Assembly: GCA_023249225.1 (NCBI GenBank)
Contig: JAHFDA010000004.1
Location: 1 to 62,143, forward strand
DNA length: 62,143 nucleotides
Source of the DNA: a bacterium
GTDB lineage: Bacteria; Margulisbacteria; Marinamargulisbacteria; JAHFDA01
Reading direction: 5' to 3'
Of this stretch, positions 44,725-53,685 are shown one piece after another (position 1 is the first letter of the stretch; each line of letters begins with the position of its first letter). The notes below the pieces were generated by a model that did not search any database, had not been told where the DNA came from, and saw only the letters and a program-made list of their open reading frames with translations. The position numbers and the translations under genes were made by a program.

Positions 44725-45798
44725 TTGAGCTTCTTCTTCCGCATTGTCGCCGTCAAACACGAGCCCTGCATCAAGTTTGATTCCCAGCGCCTAGGAAGCG
44801 TGCGCGTCGATTTTAACTCGGGCGGACTGCAAATGCTTTCTATGGAAGATCTGCGGCGTTTGCTGGGTTCCTGCCAGGCTTTTCTCGATCATGGGCGCAT
44901 GTTAGGGGCGGCTTATGGCGTACGTGATGTGCGCATCAAAAGTTTGGCAGAGATACCAGATTTACTGGCGGTGCCCAACTGCCAATTTGCAGTCCGGCAC
45001 TATCAGGTCCGAATCGGGGGCGGGGTTAAGGATCTGGTGCTGATTGGCGAAGCGCACATTGCCACGGTGGCGGAGCAAATTGCGGCCGAGCGCATTTTGG
45101 CATTTTTTGACGCGGTGGCTTTTGAAGATATTACCGCCGCGCGCTTTCCGTTTGTCACCATCATGGTTTTGGAGTTCTTTAAACATCTTTCGTATTATTC
45201 GGGAGTTGGGCGTCTTCGCCGGGTGGATACGCTAAGCCCGATGCGTACCATGCATCAAAAAGCGCTAAATCATTTTCGAAAAGGTCTTTTCGAGTCGGCC
45301 CGGCGGCATTCCACAGGACATTTTGCCATTGGCCAAAAAGTGGCCTTGGTGCGCCAGGTGCAGCGTGCGCTTAAGAATACGCCGCTTTCGTTAGGAATAA
45401 ATCAGCCGGATATCTTTGCGCTTGAAAAAGGTTTTCAGCCAGGCATTTTGTTTACCGTTGCCTTGACCCTGGGTTTTCCGTTTTTAGGGCTCTACGGCGT
45501 GCTTAATAAAAGCGTCCGTGACCTGCTTGGAATAGACCGGCCAATTCATCCACGGCAGTTACTGGCACAGATGGAGGCTGTCTTTGCGCGGCTTCCCTCT
45601 TTGGAAGCGTTGTTCATGCATTTGCCTCTTGTCTCGGACATGGTGCATCGCCGTAACGAGACCATGGTCAGGAACTTGATTGAGATTTTAAAAAACCCCG
45701 GATATCAAACGGTGGCCGCCGGAGTGGGTGCGGCGCATATTCCGGGCATGGAAAAGTTGCTGTTTGCGCAGCTTGATATAGCTCCGGGAAGTTTCTAA
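44725..45798 (+). CDS. TraB/GumN-family-like protein
   Basis: 357 aa from TTG 44725 (SFFFRIVAVKHEP), chosen because it follows the epimerase stop; an in-frame TTG at 44680 would overlap it. VLIGEAHIATVAEQIAAERIL near residue 105 and VAAGVGAAHIPGMEKLLFAQ at the C-terminus resemble the paired His/Glu motifs (GxxH...GxGHxxG) of TraB/Tiki-type putative metalloproteases. A hydrophobic segment (ILFTVALTLGFPFLGLYGVL) is present. Substrate unknown; operon partner of ccr and epimerase. Confidence 0.55.
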   Translation: MSFFFRIVAVKHEPCIKFDSQRLGSVRVDFNSGGLQMLSMEDLRRLLGSCQAFLDHGRMLGAAYGVRDVRIKSLAEIPDLLAVPNCQFAVRHYQVRIGGGVKDLVLIGEAHIATVAEQIAAERILAFFDAVAFEDITAARFPFVTIMVLEFFKHLSYYSGVGRLRRVDTLSPMRTMHQKALNHFRKGLFESARRHSTGHFAIGQKVALVRQVQRALKNTPLSLGINQPDIFALEKGFQPGILFTVALTLGFPFLGLYGVLNKSVRDLLGIDRPIHPRQLLAQMEAVFARLPSLEALFMHLPLVSDMVHRRNETMVRNLIEILKNPGYQTVAAGVGAAHIPGMEKLLFAQLDIAPGSF

Positions 45799-45847
45799 CT
45801 TCTAATTAAATCAAGATATTTTACTGGGGTCTTTCTCGACATTTAGT

Positions 45848-47263
45848 GTGTATTTCTGGATCTCTTTTCACCGCGTAAGTTCCCCACGGGAACGCTTGCT
45901 GAACTTTGCGCGTCGGGCGGCGGCCAGCGTTTATGTGGCCGGCGGTGCCAGCGTTTTTTCAAGCAGCTTTGCCAATGTTCCCGCCCACGTGCGCCGCGAG
46001 CTGCTTTTAAGACACGGCTTTCCGTTGCAGGGCACGCGTAGTACGCCCAAGGGTTATGGTTACGCGCTCGGTAAAGAAAAAATATCCAATGCCGAAGTGA
46101 TGCGCATTTGTGGCATGAGCAGTTCCAAAAGTCCGGCGGGCGTTGGATTTTTAAATGCTTCGGGCATCGGCTGGCGGCACTGGCGTGGCAACGAAGGGAT
46201 CGACAGCCTGCATGCGCGTGCTTTCGACAAGATGGTTGTGCTGAATCCAGAAACGCGTGAAGAACTTGAAGAAATTCTCCGTTCTGGCGGCCAGGTTGCC
46301 ATTCTGGTGGGTGGCAATGGTGGCCCCCAACAACCTTCTATGGCGCACATCATGCAAGGGTATCTGCAACGCACGCGTGAGCTGGCGCTTCCCCCGGCAC
46401 AAGTGCGCGGCTGGAAAATCGACAGCGTGTGTTCCACCGGCGCAGGAGTTTTTTCGACCGCCGCAGCCTTAATTGGGCGCGATGAGGTGCAGGGCGTGCT
46501 GGCTTTTATCAACGGCGATTACGAAGGCAGCAACGTGCTGGATAAAACACCGGACGGAAAAAGCAACGGCAATGCCTTTTTTGGATCCGCCGTGGCCTGC
46601 ACCTGGATTTCGCGCGCGCGCATCCGCGGCCACCAGATCTTTAAGCCGGTGTATTACAGCGACGGCGGCAACGCCTATGTGATTCAGATTGTGCCGGATG
46701 CGCGCAACCAGATCTTGCGCCTGCCCGAACATGCCCGCGCGGGTTGCTTTACAATGGACTCTCCCGCCGTGCAAAGCGCTGTCAAGGCCCAGTTGCCTGA
46801 ATTTATGGAACGTCTTTTGCAGGCTTACGGCATGGAAAATGAGGGCTTAAAGCACTTTAAGTATTTCTTTCCGCACACGGGCAACATCACCATGCTGGAC
46901 GAAGCCTTTAAGCGCTTTAACTATCCCATGAGCCGCGTGGCCTGGGGCGGCACGCATGACGGTAATGTCGACGCGGCATCATTCTTAAAAGACGTGGCCA
47001 AAACCCACGAGGCCGGTTTGCTTGATGTCGGCGATCTTTTGGGCGCGGTGGTTTATGGTGGCGGTTTTCAGATGGGTGCCTGGGGCTGGGTCAACGAAGC
47101 CCGTCCGCCACAAGGCACGATGAGCGAACGCATGGGTCCAGATGCGCCCGAATTTCAGTCGGTGCAATATTTTTACGACCACAAAGAAGAAATTATTGCC
47201 CAGCTTGAAGCCGAACATCGACAACTTGAGGAATCACGTCGAAATTTTAATATAGATCCCTAA
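45848..47263 (+). CDS. Beta-ketoacyl-ACP synthase III-like condensing enzyme
   Basis: 471 aa, thiolase fold, longer than FabH (about 320). The catalytic triad is readable: Cys195 in DSVCSTGAGVF, His343 in FFPHTGN and Asn373 in HDGNVDAASFL. These enzymes condense an acyl-CoA with malonyl- or acyl-thioester. It overlaps nothing and is followed after 1 nt by an acyl-CoA ligase, which could supply its substrate. A condensing enzyme plus ligase also recalls olefin-type ole clusters, but the OleB and OleD partners are absent. The GTG start gives FHRVSSP near the N-terminus; the start is uncertain, with no Shine-Dalgarno. Confidence 0.82.
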   Translation: MYFWISFHRVSSPRERLLNFARRAAASVYVAGGASVFSSSFANVPAHVRRELLLRHGFPLQGTRSTPKGYGYALGKEKISNAEVMRICGMSSSKSPAGVGFLNASGIGWRHWRGNEGIDSLHARAFDKMVVLNPETREELEEILRSGGQVAILVGGNGGPQQPSMAHIMQGYLQRTRELALPPAQVRGWKIDSVCSTGAGVFSTAAALIGRDEVQGVLAFINGDYEGSNVLDKTPDGKSNGNAFFGSAVACTWISRARIRGHQIFKPVYYSDGGNAYVIQIVPDARNQILRLPEHARAGCFTMDSPAVQSAVKAQLPEFMERLLQAYGMENEGLKHFKYFFPHTGNITMLDEAFKRFNYPMSRVAWGGTHDGNVDAASFLKDVAKTHEAGLLDVGDLLGAVVYGGGFQMGAWGWVNEARPPQGTMSERMGPDAPEFQSVQYFYDHKEEIIAQLEAEHRQLEESRRNFNIDP

Positions 47264-47264
47264 C

Positions 47265-49325
47265 ATGCGTCAGAACCTAACCCTCCACTTTTGTAGGGGG
47301 TCTACATTTTTTTTCTACCGCCGGATTGCCTCTCGAAAGCCGGTATTTTCCAGTGTCGGAGCGATGCTCGAACGCAACGCCCAGGAATTTCCGGATCGGG
47401 TTTTTCTTTACGACTTCCACAGTGGTATCCACACGCCGTACCGCGAGTTCAATGCTGATGTAAACCGGATTGCTTACTTTCTTGGGGGTTTAGATGTTCA
47501 AAAGGGAGATCGCATCACGTCGGTGCTTGGCAACAGTCCAGAGCAAGTGTATTTGTACTTTGCGGCCGCCAAGGCCGGGCTGGTTTCGTCTCCAGTACAT
47601 CCCAAAGTAACCCCAGGCGAGTTGCGCGAATTTGTAAATTTGGTGGGCTCCAAAGTTCTGGTCGTGGATGCGGTCTTGTTCCGTGCCCTCAAAGACCAGT
47701 TGACTTGCGAAAACTTTCCGACTTTGGAACATGTGCTGGTCAGCCTGATGTGCGAACACGAGATGTCCGGGTCTGCGCCGCATTTTTTGTATTCGGCCGA
47801 TCGCTGTATCCAGGTGCATTCGTTTCTCGATATGCTGACCGGCCCGCCTGTACTTGCGACCGAAGTTTTAATCAATCCCGAAGATCCGTTCTTAATTTTG
47901 TTTACTTCGGGTACCAGTGGCAAACGTAAGGCGGCCACGCATTCACATCGCAACTATCTGCTTAAGATGGAGGATCTCTCCCAGACATTTGGACTTGAGC
48001 GGGGAGGGGATTACCGCCTGTTGTCGCTGATGGGCCTCTATCACGGCAACGCCGTGGCCTGGACGATGCTCTTTCCAATGTTCCTGGGCGGACGCATGGT
48101 GCTTGCAAGCAAATGGACGCCTTGGGTACGCAGCCAGTTTTGGACCAACGTGGAGGGGCAGGGCGTCAATGCGTTTACGTGTAATCCGACCATTCTTCAA
48201 GATTTGCTTTTGGATCGCGCCCGCACGCGGCCGGAAAATTTTGACCTTGCGGCGCTGCGCTTTGTGATCTGCGGCACCACGACGGTTCCAACGGCAGTGC
48301 TTTCGGAGTTTGAAACGATGATCAGCATGGGGGCACGGCGTGCCGTGCCCGTACTGCAAATTTATGGCGCCACCGAAATTCTTACCTCGGCTTTTTCGGA
48401 GCGGCCCAATGAGCGGCGCCAGGCCTCGTTCGGAAAGCCCTTGCCGGGGGTGGAGTGGAAGATCGCGGATCCGGAAGGTAAAGATGTTTCCGTGGGCACA
48501 GCTGGAGAACTGCGCATTCGGTCTCATACGGTGATGGAACACGGTTACTTTGGCGATACGCAGGCTACCGCTGAAGCCTTTGATGCTGACGGGTTTTATA
48601 AAACCGGGGATCTCGTCCGCCGCGATGCCGAGGGTTACTTTTACTTTGTCGGGCGCAGCAAGTTCACCATCATCGTGGGTGGCGAAAACGTGTATCCCAA
48701 AGAAGTTGAGGATGTTTTGTTTCAGCATCCCGATGTACAGGATGCGCTGGTGTTTGGAGCGTTTAATCCACGATTTGGGGAGAGCGTGGCGGCGTTGGTG
48801 GTATTAAAAAGGGAAAAAAGCGAATTGAGGACGAGGACGAATACGAGGACGAATACGAGGATGGATGCGGGGACGGAAAAAGAGATTATGGTTTTTGCGG
48901 GGAAGTATCTGACTGGGGTGCGGGTGCCGAGGCGCATATTTTTTGTGGACGAGATTCCGCGCAATGCCAGTGGCAAGCCGGATATGAATGCGGTGCTTGA
49001 TCGTTATCGGTACTTTCATCTGGAGGAGTTGCTCGCAAGTTTTTCAGGTGTTCAGGCTGCGCAAGTGCGGGTTGAGCGCGGATCTGACGGTGCCAAAATT
49101 GTTGCGAGGTTGAGGGTATCAGAAGGTGTGCCGCAATTCATCGGAACAGAGCTTAAAAACAGCGGCGCGCTGATTTCACAAGAGCTTTTTGACGCCTTAT
49201 CGCGCGGAATAACGTCTGTGGCCGATCTCACTGACGAGCAGCGTCTGGCTTACTTTTTGCGTATTCAAAAGCTTTTGCCTGAACCATTGGAGCTGACTTG
49301 GGCACCTTCGGGATCCACGAAGTAG
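47265..49325 (+). CDS. Acyl-CoA ligase (AMP-binding) with C-terminal extension
   Basis: 686 aa. FTSGTSGKRKAATHSHRN (P-loop), YGATEI, YKTGDLVRRDAEGYFYFVGR (hinge region), GGENVYPKEVEDVL and NASGKPDMN with the catalytic Lys define ANL-superfamily acyl-CoA synthetases. About 90 residues after the usual end form an extra C-terminal domain (ELFDALSRGITSVADLTDEQRLAYFLRIQKLL). A 12-bp tandem repeat (48827-48876) encodes a TRTNTR linker in the small domain. The ATG at 47265 is doubtful: AGGGGG sits at about residue 11, just before FFFYRRIASRKP, with no standard start codon after it. Activates fatty or aromatic acids; substrate unread. Confidence 0.85.
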   Translation: MRQNLTLHFCRGSTFFFYRRIASRKPVFSSVGAMLERNAQEFPDRVFLYDFHSGIHTPYREFNADVNRIAYFLGGLDVQKGDRITSVLGNSPEQVYLYFAAAKAGLVSSPVHPKVTPGELREFVNLVGSKVLVVDAVLFRALKDQLTCENFPTLEHVLVSLMCEHEMSGSAPHFLYSADRCIQVHSFLDMLTGPPVLATEVLINPEDPFLILFTSGTSGKRKAATHSHRNYLLKMEDLSQTFGLERGGDYRLLSLMGLYHGNAVAWTMLFPMFLGGRMVLASKWTPWVRSQFWTNVEGQGVNAFTCNPTILQDLLLDRARTRPENFDLAALRFVICGTTTVPTAVLSEFETMISMGARRAVPVLQIYGATEILTSAFSERPNERRQASFGKPLPGVEWKIADPEGKDVSVGTAGELRIRSHTVMEHGYFGDTQATAEAFDADGFYKTGDLVRRDAEGYFYFVGRSKFTIIVGGENVYPKEVEDVLFQHPDVQDALVFGAFNPRFGESVAALVVLKREKSELRTRTNTRTNTRMDAGTEKEIMVFAGKYLTGVRVPRRIFFVDEIPRNASGKPDMNAVLDRYRYFHLEELLASFSGVQAAQVRVERGSDGAKIVARLRVSEGVPQFIGTELKNSGALISQELFDALSRGITSVADLTDEQRLAYFLRIQKLLPEPLELTWAPSGSTK
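48827..48876 (+). repeat. 12-bp minisatellite inside the acyl-CoA ligase gene
   Basis: GAGGACGAATAC occurs twice in tandem (48833-48844, 48845-48856), preceded by GAGGAC and followed by the degenerate GAGGATGGATGC. The repeat is in frame and encodes alternating Thr-Arg-Thr-Asn. It lies in a surface loop region between strands of the C-terminal subdomain. Confidence 0.8.
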
Positions 49326-49349
49326 GTTATGGTTTAAATGCGCAGTCCA

Positions 49350-49427
49350 GTGATTCAGATGCTTGGCAAACATCGGAAATTCCTTTCGGAAATGTTCAAC
49401 CCATATGGAAGTGTCGGCCAGAATCAC
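49350..49427 (-). pseudogene. Remnant of a VapC-type PIN toxin gene
   Basis: From GTG 49427 the minus strand reads ILADTSIWVEHFRKEFPMF, the typical VapC N-terminus (DTSxWxxHxR). Similarity fades after about 26 residues and the frame runs on as antisense to the end of the acyl-CoA ligase, so all later catalytic acidic residues are lost. No antitoxin gene is recognisable upstream. The 49326-49536 gap otherwise holds only a TGCAT-rich repeat (ATGCAT-ATAG-ATGCAT, 49471-49486). Confidence 0.55.
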
Positions 49428-49536
49428 CGGTGGGAACGTTTGCGGGGAGCCACTTTAAGGTTGTTCTCATATGCATATAGATGCATTAGCAATATGTATC
49501 GATTCCCTGGTTATGTATTGAGCAATGGGGTTTGGA

Positions 49537-51273
49537 CTACGGCAACTGCATCTGGTATATAACCAACTCGTCCCCGTCCTGCACAAGCTGATATATTTCT
49601 CCGCCGGCCACGGTGGCCGAAAGCAAATCCACGCTCGCGGCAAAGGGACTGCTTGCATACTGATATGTATCCGTCGCCGCATCAAAGCCCACCAGCAAAC
49701 GTGCATCCGCAGTGCTATCCCAAAAGTTAAAATAAATCTTTCCGTCCTGCGCCACCGTGCCTTCGTGTTCGGCGTCATAAAGCATGGGGTATACGTCAAT
49801 GCCCCGCACCGCAAAACGGAACTCGAGGTCGGAGCTGCCTGGCCAGCGCAGCCACCACTCGTAGAGGCCATAGTTGTAATCTGCAGTCTCAGTGTGAATG
49901 GGGTAAACAAGATTTGCTCCGGCTCCATCTGCTCCCCAGATTTCCGGAAACATGTCCGTGTTCAGCTGACTGCCTTCCACTGTTCCATCGGCATTGATCA
50001 GGGCATACTGCATTTGCGCGGTGCTGGCATTCGGATTGCGCAGCAACAGCTGGTCATCCAGGCCCACTTGGAAATAACTGTTTGTGGAATAACTGGAGTT
50101 GTAATCCGGTACTCCGGCCAAAACATCTGCCCCAGTCAAAGTGACCATCGAGCCGTCCTCCACGTTAAACCTGCTATACAGTGCGGAGGAATAATTGGAA
50201 TTGCTACCCTGCAGAATCCATAGATAAGGGTTATCGAAGCCCACCATCTGCGGCCCGCCAGTCGAACCAAGATCGGTACTCTGCGCCAGCGTGGCAGTGC
50301 CGGAACCTGTATCCACCGTATACGCCTCAAGATCCTGAACATCCCAGCCGATGCTTATCCGCGCATAGCCCAGCTGGCCGTCCGTTGTCTCGAACAGCCG
50401 CGCACCGTACAAATAATACGGTGCCGCCACACGATAAACTTCCGTTGTCGTTGCAGACGTCGTAAAGGGTGTCAGGTATTCAATGCCGAACATGGCTTTG
50501 AAGAAGTCATATTTAGCTTGCGTATCAGCACTGTCTGCCGCCGTATGCAAAAAGGAGAGCGGATGGTTACGGTAATACTCCACGCCGTAAGCCCAGTCTT
50601 CGCTGTAATTACGGGCGGCGTCACCCGTCACAAAATCGCTGCCGGTTGTGTCGGTGTTCTGGGTGGAATAAGAATAAGTCGGATCCCATGAGATATTCAA
50701 GAAATCCGTCAAATCAGCGCCATGACGGGTGATGCTGTAAGCGTAAACGTGCGCCATCTGGTGATCCATGACCTGCAACAGATCCGACGGGTAATATTCG
50801 TAAAAGTTGTCGAGCACAATAATGTATCCATCGCTGGAATCGGAAATTTGCACGCAGCCATATTCGCCCGGCAGGGAGCAGTATGCCGCTGAATTGTCTA
50901 CAAAAGCTACCGCCAGCACATGATCCGTAAAAAAGGGATCGACACCTTCAAAGGCCTGCATTTCGCCACACACCACGGTGTTCACTTCATCTGCCAGCGC
51001 GGAACCATCGTTGTTAAAGATGTACGCACCAGCGCTGATCAGGTCGCAATCGTAATCGGGTTCAACCGTGGAACCGGTGTCTGCCGGAACAGTATCGGTT
51101 ACCGTAGAACTGCTGTCACCAGCCGAATCACTTGCTGTGTCAACATCACCAGTAGCGCTTTGGTTACTACCCTTTGAGTTTTCAACGGGTGGATTACAAG
51201 CCACCGCAAAGGTTAAAAACGTGAGTGCCCTCCAGGGACGCAGTGCAATGGAACGGAAAATAATGGCGCTCAT
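49537..51273 (-). CDS. Outer-surface or periplasmic lipoprotein, unknown domain
   Basis: 578 aa. Signal peptide with lipobox TFAVAC (Cys26), then a low-complexity Ser/Thr/Asp linker (TASDSAGDSSSTVTDTVPAD) like those of myxobacterial surface lipoproteins, then a domain of about 500 residues that is Tyr/Asp/Ser-rich and beta-rich in its second half, possibly a propeller (GYARISIGWDVQDLEAYTV, LVGFDAATDTYQYAS). An MAHVYAYSITRHG stretch could belong to a metallopeptidase-like part but no full HExxH is seen. AAAGAGG precedes the ATG. Single gene, divergent from the queuosine-salvage gene. Function unknown. Confidence 0.75.
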   Translation of the reverse strand: MSAIIFRSIALRPWRALTFLTFAVACNPPVENSKGSNQSATGDVDTASDSAGDSSSTVTDTVPADTGSTVEPDYDCDLISAGAYIFNNDGSALADEVNTVVCGEMQAFEGVDPFFTDHVLAVAFVDNSAAYCSLPGEYGCVQISDSSDGYIIVLDNFYEYYPSDLLQVMDHQMAHVYAYSITRHGADLTDFLNISWDPTYSYSTQNTDTTGSDFVTGDAARNYSEDWAYGVEYYRNHPLSFLHTAADSADTQAKYDFFKAMFGIEYLTPFTTSATTTEVYRVAAPYYLYGARLFETTDGQLGYARISIGWDVQDLEAYTVDTGSGTATLAQSTDLGSTGGPQMVGFDNPYLWILQGSNSNYSSALYSRFNVEDGSMVTLTGADVLAGVPDYNSSYSTNSYFQVGLDDQLLLRNPNASTAQMQYALINADGTVEGSQLNTDMFPEIWGADGAGANLVYPIHTETADYNYGLYEWWLRWPGSSDLEFRFAVRGIDVYPMLYDAEHEGTVAQDGKIYFNFWDSTADARLLVGFDAATDTYQYASSPFAASVDLLSATVAGGEIYQLVQDGDELVIYQMQLP

Positions 51274-51440
51274 TTGAACCTCTTTCTTGTATTAAGCTGA
51301 ACCTATGCTTATCGCAAACCACGGCTTAGATAAATACTTAGTATTTTAGATATTATTTATGCTCTCGGCACTGCTGGCCGGGGGACATACCTATTTTTTA
51401 AAATATTTAAATCCGATAACGCTTTCGATAAGAAACCAGA

Positions 51441-52544
51441 ATGTATTTAAAAAGGCTCGCAGACTCTCTTGCAGTTTCAATCAATCCCGTTTACCCGGCC
51501 ATGGGGTCTTTGGCAAAATTTTCCAACTGGACTTATTTACGACTCAATACCGATCGTTTAAATGCATACGCTCAAGATTTAGCAGGCCGGGAAATTGAAT
51601 TGCCCCATTGGAATAACGGCGGCCCCTTGCAGTTTTGGCCTGCCAAACCGCAGAGTCTGAATGAAGCCGATGCACTGCTCGAATACTATTTTATCGGCAA
51701 CATTATCAATTTTTGTTTTTGGGGTTTTCAACCCGACGGTTCACTCAAGAAAAATATACTCACTTATCCTGCCAATGCACCCTTTCCCCTAGATGGCGCT
51801 TTTGCCATGTGGGCCTGCTGGACCCGTTTAAAAAACCGCTTGGAATCTTTGGGGCTTGCGATTGATGGCCACTTTTTGGCGCAGCTAAGCCTCGACCAGG
51901 CCGAAGTCATTTTTGCCGGAAACCCCGACAGCATCCGTATGCCTTTACTCGAGCAGCGCCTGGATCTGCTCAAACGCACGGGCGACGCCTTGGTCAAAAA
52001 TTATGACGGTCGCTTTATCAATTTGGTTCGCGCCGCACGCTTTGCAATATTTGACCGAGGCCATGAAAGTGGAATACTGACCCGGCTCCAGCAGTTACCG
52101 GGTTACCAGGGAGACTTATTTGCCAAGCGCGCGCAACTTGCGGTGGCCATGGCGTGGGAGCGGTTGCGAGAGTATGAGGCCGAATTTCCGGTTTTTGTCT
52201 TAGACCCAGGCGAATTTGGATCCTTAAGCATTTTTGCCGATTATCATCTGCCACGGGCCTTGATCTTAAAAGGCGTATTGGAATTTCGCAGCGGAGACAA
52301 CCCCTTACGCGAAGCCATGTGGCACAAGTGCTTGATTGTGCCTGGATCAGACCAGGAACTTGAACTACGCGCCGCAACCGTGATTGCCGCATCACTGGCC
52401 CAATGGCAGGCCAACGAGATCAGGGCTGCACAAGGTTTGCAAGCCATCAACGCCATGCACTTGGATATTGATCTGTTTAATGTCTCGCGGGCCATGAAAA
52501 AAGAAGATCCACACCATCACCTGACCCTGACGACAGACTATTAG
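51441..52544 (+). CDS. Queuosine-salvage protein (Qng1/DUF2419-like N-glycosylase)
   Basis: 367 aa. IGNIINFCFWGFQPDGS, AFAMWACWTRL, and the C-terminal SIFADYHLPRALILKGVLEF followed by GSDQELELRAATVIAA match the queuosine-salvage family (PF10343) that releases queuine from queuosine 5'-phosphate. Known mainly in eukaryotes with scattered bacterial members; start MYLKRLADSLAVSINP. GATAAG lies 8 nt before the ATG and there is no clear Shine-Dalgarno. Overlaps the convergent PAP2 gene by 4 nt. No queuosine biosynthesis gene is nearby. Confidence 0.8.
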   Translation: MYLKRLADSLAVSINPVYPAMGSLAKFSNWTYLRLNTDRLNAYAQDLAGREIELPHWNNGGPLQFWPAKPQSLNEADALLEYYFIGNIINFCFWGFQPDGSLKKNILTYPANAPFPLDGAFAMWACWTRLKNRLESLGLAIDGHFLAQLSLDQAEVIFAGNPDSIRMPLLEQRLDLLKRTGDALVKNYDGRFINLVRAARFAIFDRGHESGILTRLQQLPGYQGDLFAKRAQLAVAMAWERLREYEAEFPVFVLDPGEFGSLSIFADYHLPRALILKGVLEFRSGDNPLREAMWHKCLIVPGSDQELELRAATVIAASLAQWQANEIRAAQGLQAINAMHLDIDLFNVSRAMKKEDPHHHLTLTTDY

Positions 52545-53674
52545 GAGAGAGGCTGGTTTAAACCGACAGGTTGATTGGCCCCCAGCAACTCCAGTAGCAG
52601 GCGCGCCACTTTTTCGTACTCTGCATTGCCGGCGTTAAAATGCTCAAGGCGCGCAAGCTCGTTAAGGATTAACGGATGCAGATGTGGACGGCAGGCCTCT
52701 AAACAATCTACGCGCGAAGGGTCATCAAGGTAAGGCCCCAGAATATCGGTAAACTGGCCTTGCAAAAGTTGCACAGGCTCCCGCAAATCTTCTGATTGCA
52801 GGATCACTTTCCAAGAGCGCCCCAGCCAAATGTCAGGCCAAAGAGGTTGCAGGGTTTGCGTAGACATGACATGGCTTTGGCCATAACGAAAGAGCAGCGA
52901 TGCCACTAGCCAGGCGCTGATGACGTCTGCCAGCACATGCTGTTTGGTGGTCTGGGTGCTGCAGGCAATAGAAACGGCCCAGTGCATCAGCCAGGGCGCA
53001 AGTTCCGGATACGCTTCACCCACAAGTAGTGCGGCAAAAGTAGTGTTAAACACATGCAAACTGGGCAGCAGGTTGGTGGGATGGTCATACCAGTGCATCA
53101 GGTGCTGCGCCAGGTCAAACACAAGGTTCTGCCATGATGCGGGCCGCCCCTTGGGGGGCTGGGTATTGCGGATGTTGCGTGCGGGGTAAGCGGCAAAAGT
53201 CCGGAAAACAACCGGAATCGCAGCGGAGATCAAAGTCAGATTCCGGTACGTTTTTGTTTTGCTCAAAAGCAAGGGAGGCAGCAAGAACAAGGTGACAAAC
53301 AAAAGATACGTTTTAAGCGTGCAAGAATGGTTTTCAATCTGCGTGTCGGACGGAAGTTTAAAATAATCATCGGGGGCTTGCGTTATTTGCAGATTAGCCT
53401 CGCGCCGGTAGTTTTGAAACACCCATAAGGAGTAACGCATGGCATGGATGGCGGCAAGCAGACGTCCGGGTGTTTCCTGACATGTCCAAATTTGGCGCAG
53501 GTGGCGCATGACAGCGCGGAGGTCGTGTTTTAATGAAGGAGAATCTTGTCCCATGAGCTCCTGCCGATAAGCCCGGTAAACCTCCAGGTAATAACGCCAG
53601 AGGCCCTGACCCTTGATACGCTGGAACTCATAAAGGGGTGCGGCAACGTGTTTGTGGCTAAACCGGGTGGGCAT
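52541..53674 (-). CDS. PAP2-superfamily membrane phosphatase/transferase
   Basis: 377 aa. Hydrophobic segments around TYLLFVTLFLLPPLLLS, LISAAIPVVF and the motif regions. PSLHVFNTTFAALL (motif 2, PSxH) and TTKQHVLADVISAWLVAS (motif 3, KQHxxxD) give the His/His/Asp active site of PAP2-like enzymes of the inositol-phosphorylceramide-synthase/diacylglycerol-phosphate type. It cleaves or transfers phospholipid head-group phosphate at the membrane. A C-terminal soluble tail of about 130 residues is unusual. It lies 11 nt upstream of the carboxylase alpha gene's end on the same strand, so it may be the last gene of that operon. Confidence 0.75.
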   Translation of the reverse strand: MPTRFSHKHVAAPLYEFQRIKGQGLWRYYLEVYRAYRQELMGQDSPSLKHDLRAVMRHLRQIWTCQETPGRLLAAIHAMRYSLWVFQNYRREANLQITQAPDDYFKLPSDTQIENHSCTLKTYLLFVTLFLLPPLLLSKTKTYRNLTLISAAIPVVFRTFAAYPARNIRNTQPPKGRPASWQNLVFDLAQHLMHWYDHPTNLLPSLHVFNTTFAALLVGEAYPELAPWLMHWAVSIACSTQTTKQHVLADVISAWLVASLLFRYGQSHVMSTQTLQPLWPDIWLGRSWKVILQSEDLREPVQLLQGQFTDILGPYLDDPSRVDCLEACRPHLHPLILNELARLEHFNAGNAEYEKVARLLLELLGANQPVGLNQPLS

Positions 53675-53685
53675 AGCACCAGGGG

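Noticed and set aside
48827-48876. Tandem repeat as a CRISPR array
   Set aside because: Units are 12 bp without spacers and lie in frame inside a coding sequence.
45848-49325. Olefin (ole) biosynthesis cluster
   Set aside because: A condensing enzyme and a ligase are present, but no OleB-type hydrolase or OleD-type reductase accompanies them, and the His/Asn motifs look FabH-like.
51359-51598. 79-aa frame overlapping the start of the queuosine-salvage gene
   Set aside because: No family features, and it conflicts with the strongly supported salvage-protein frame.
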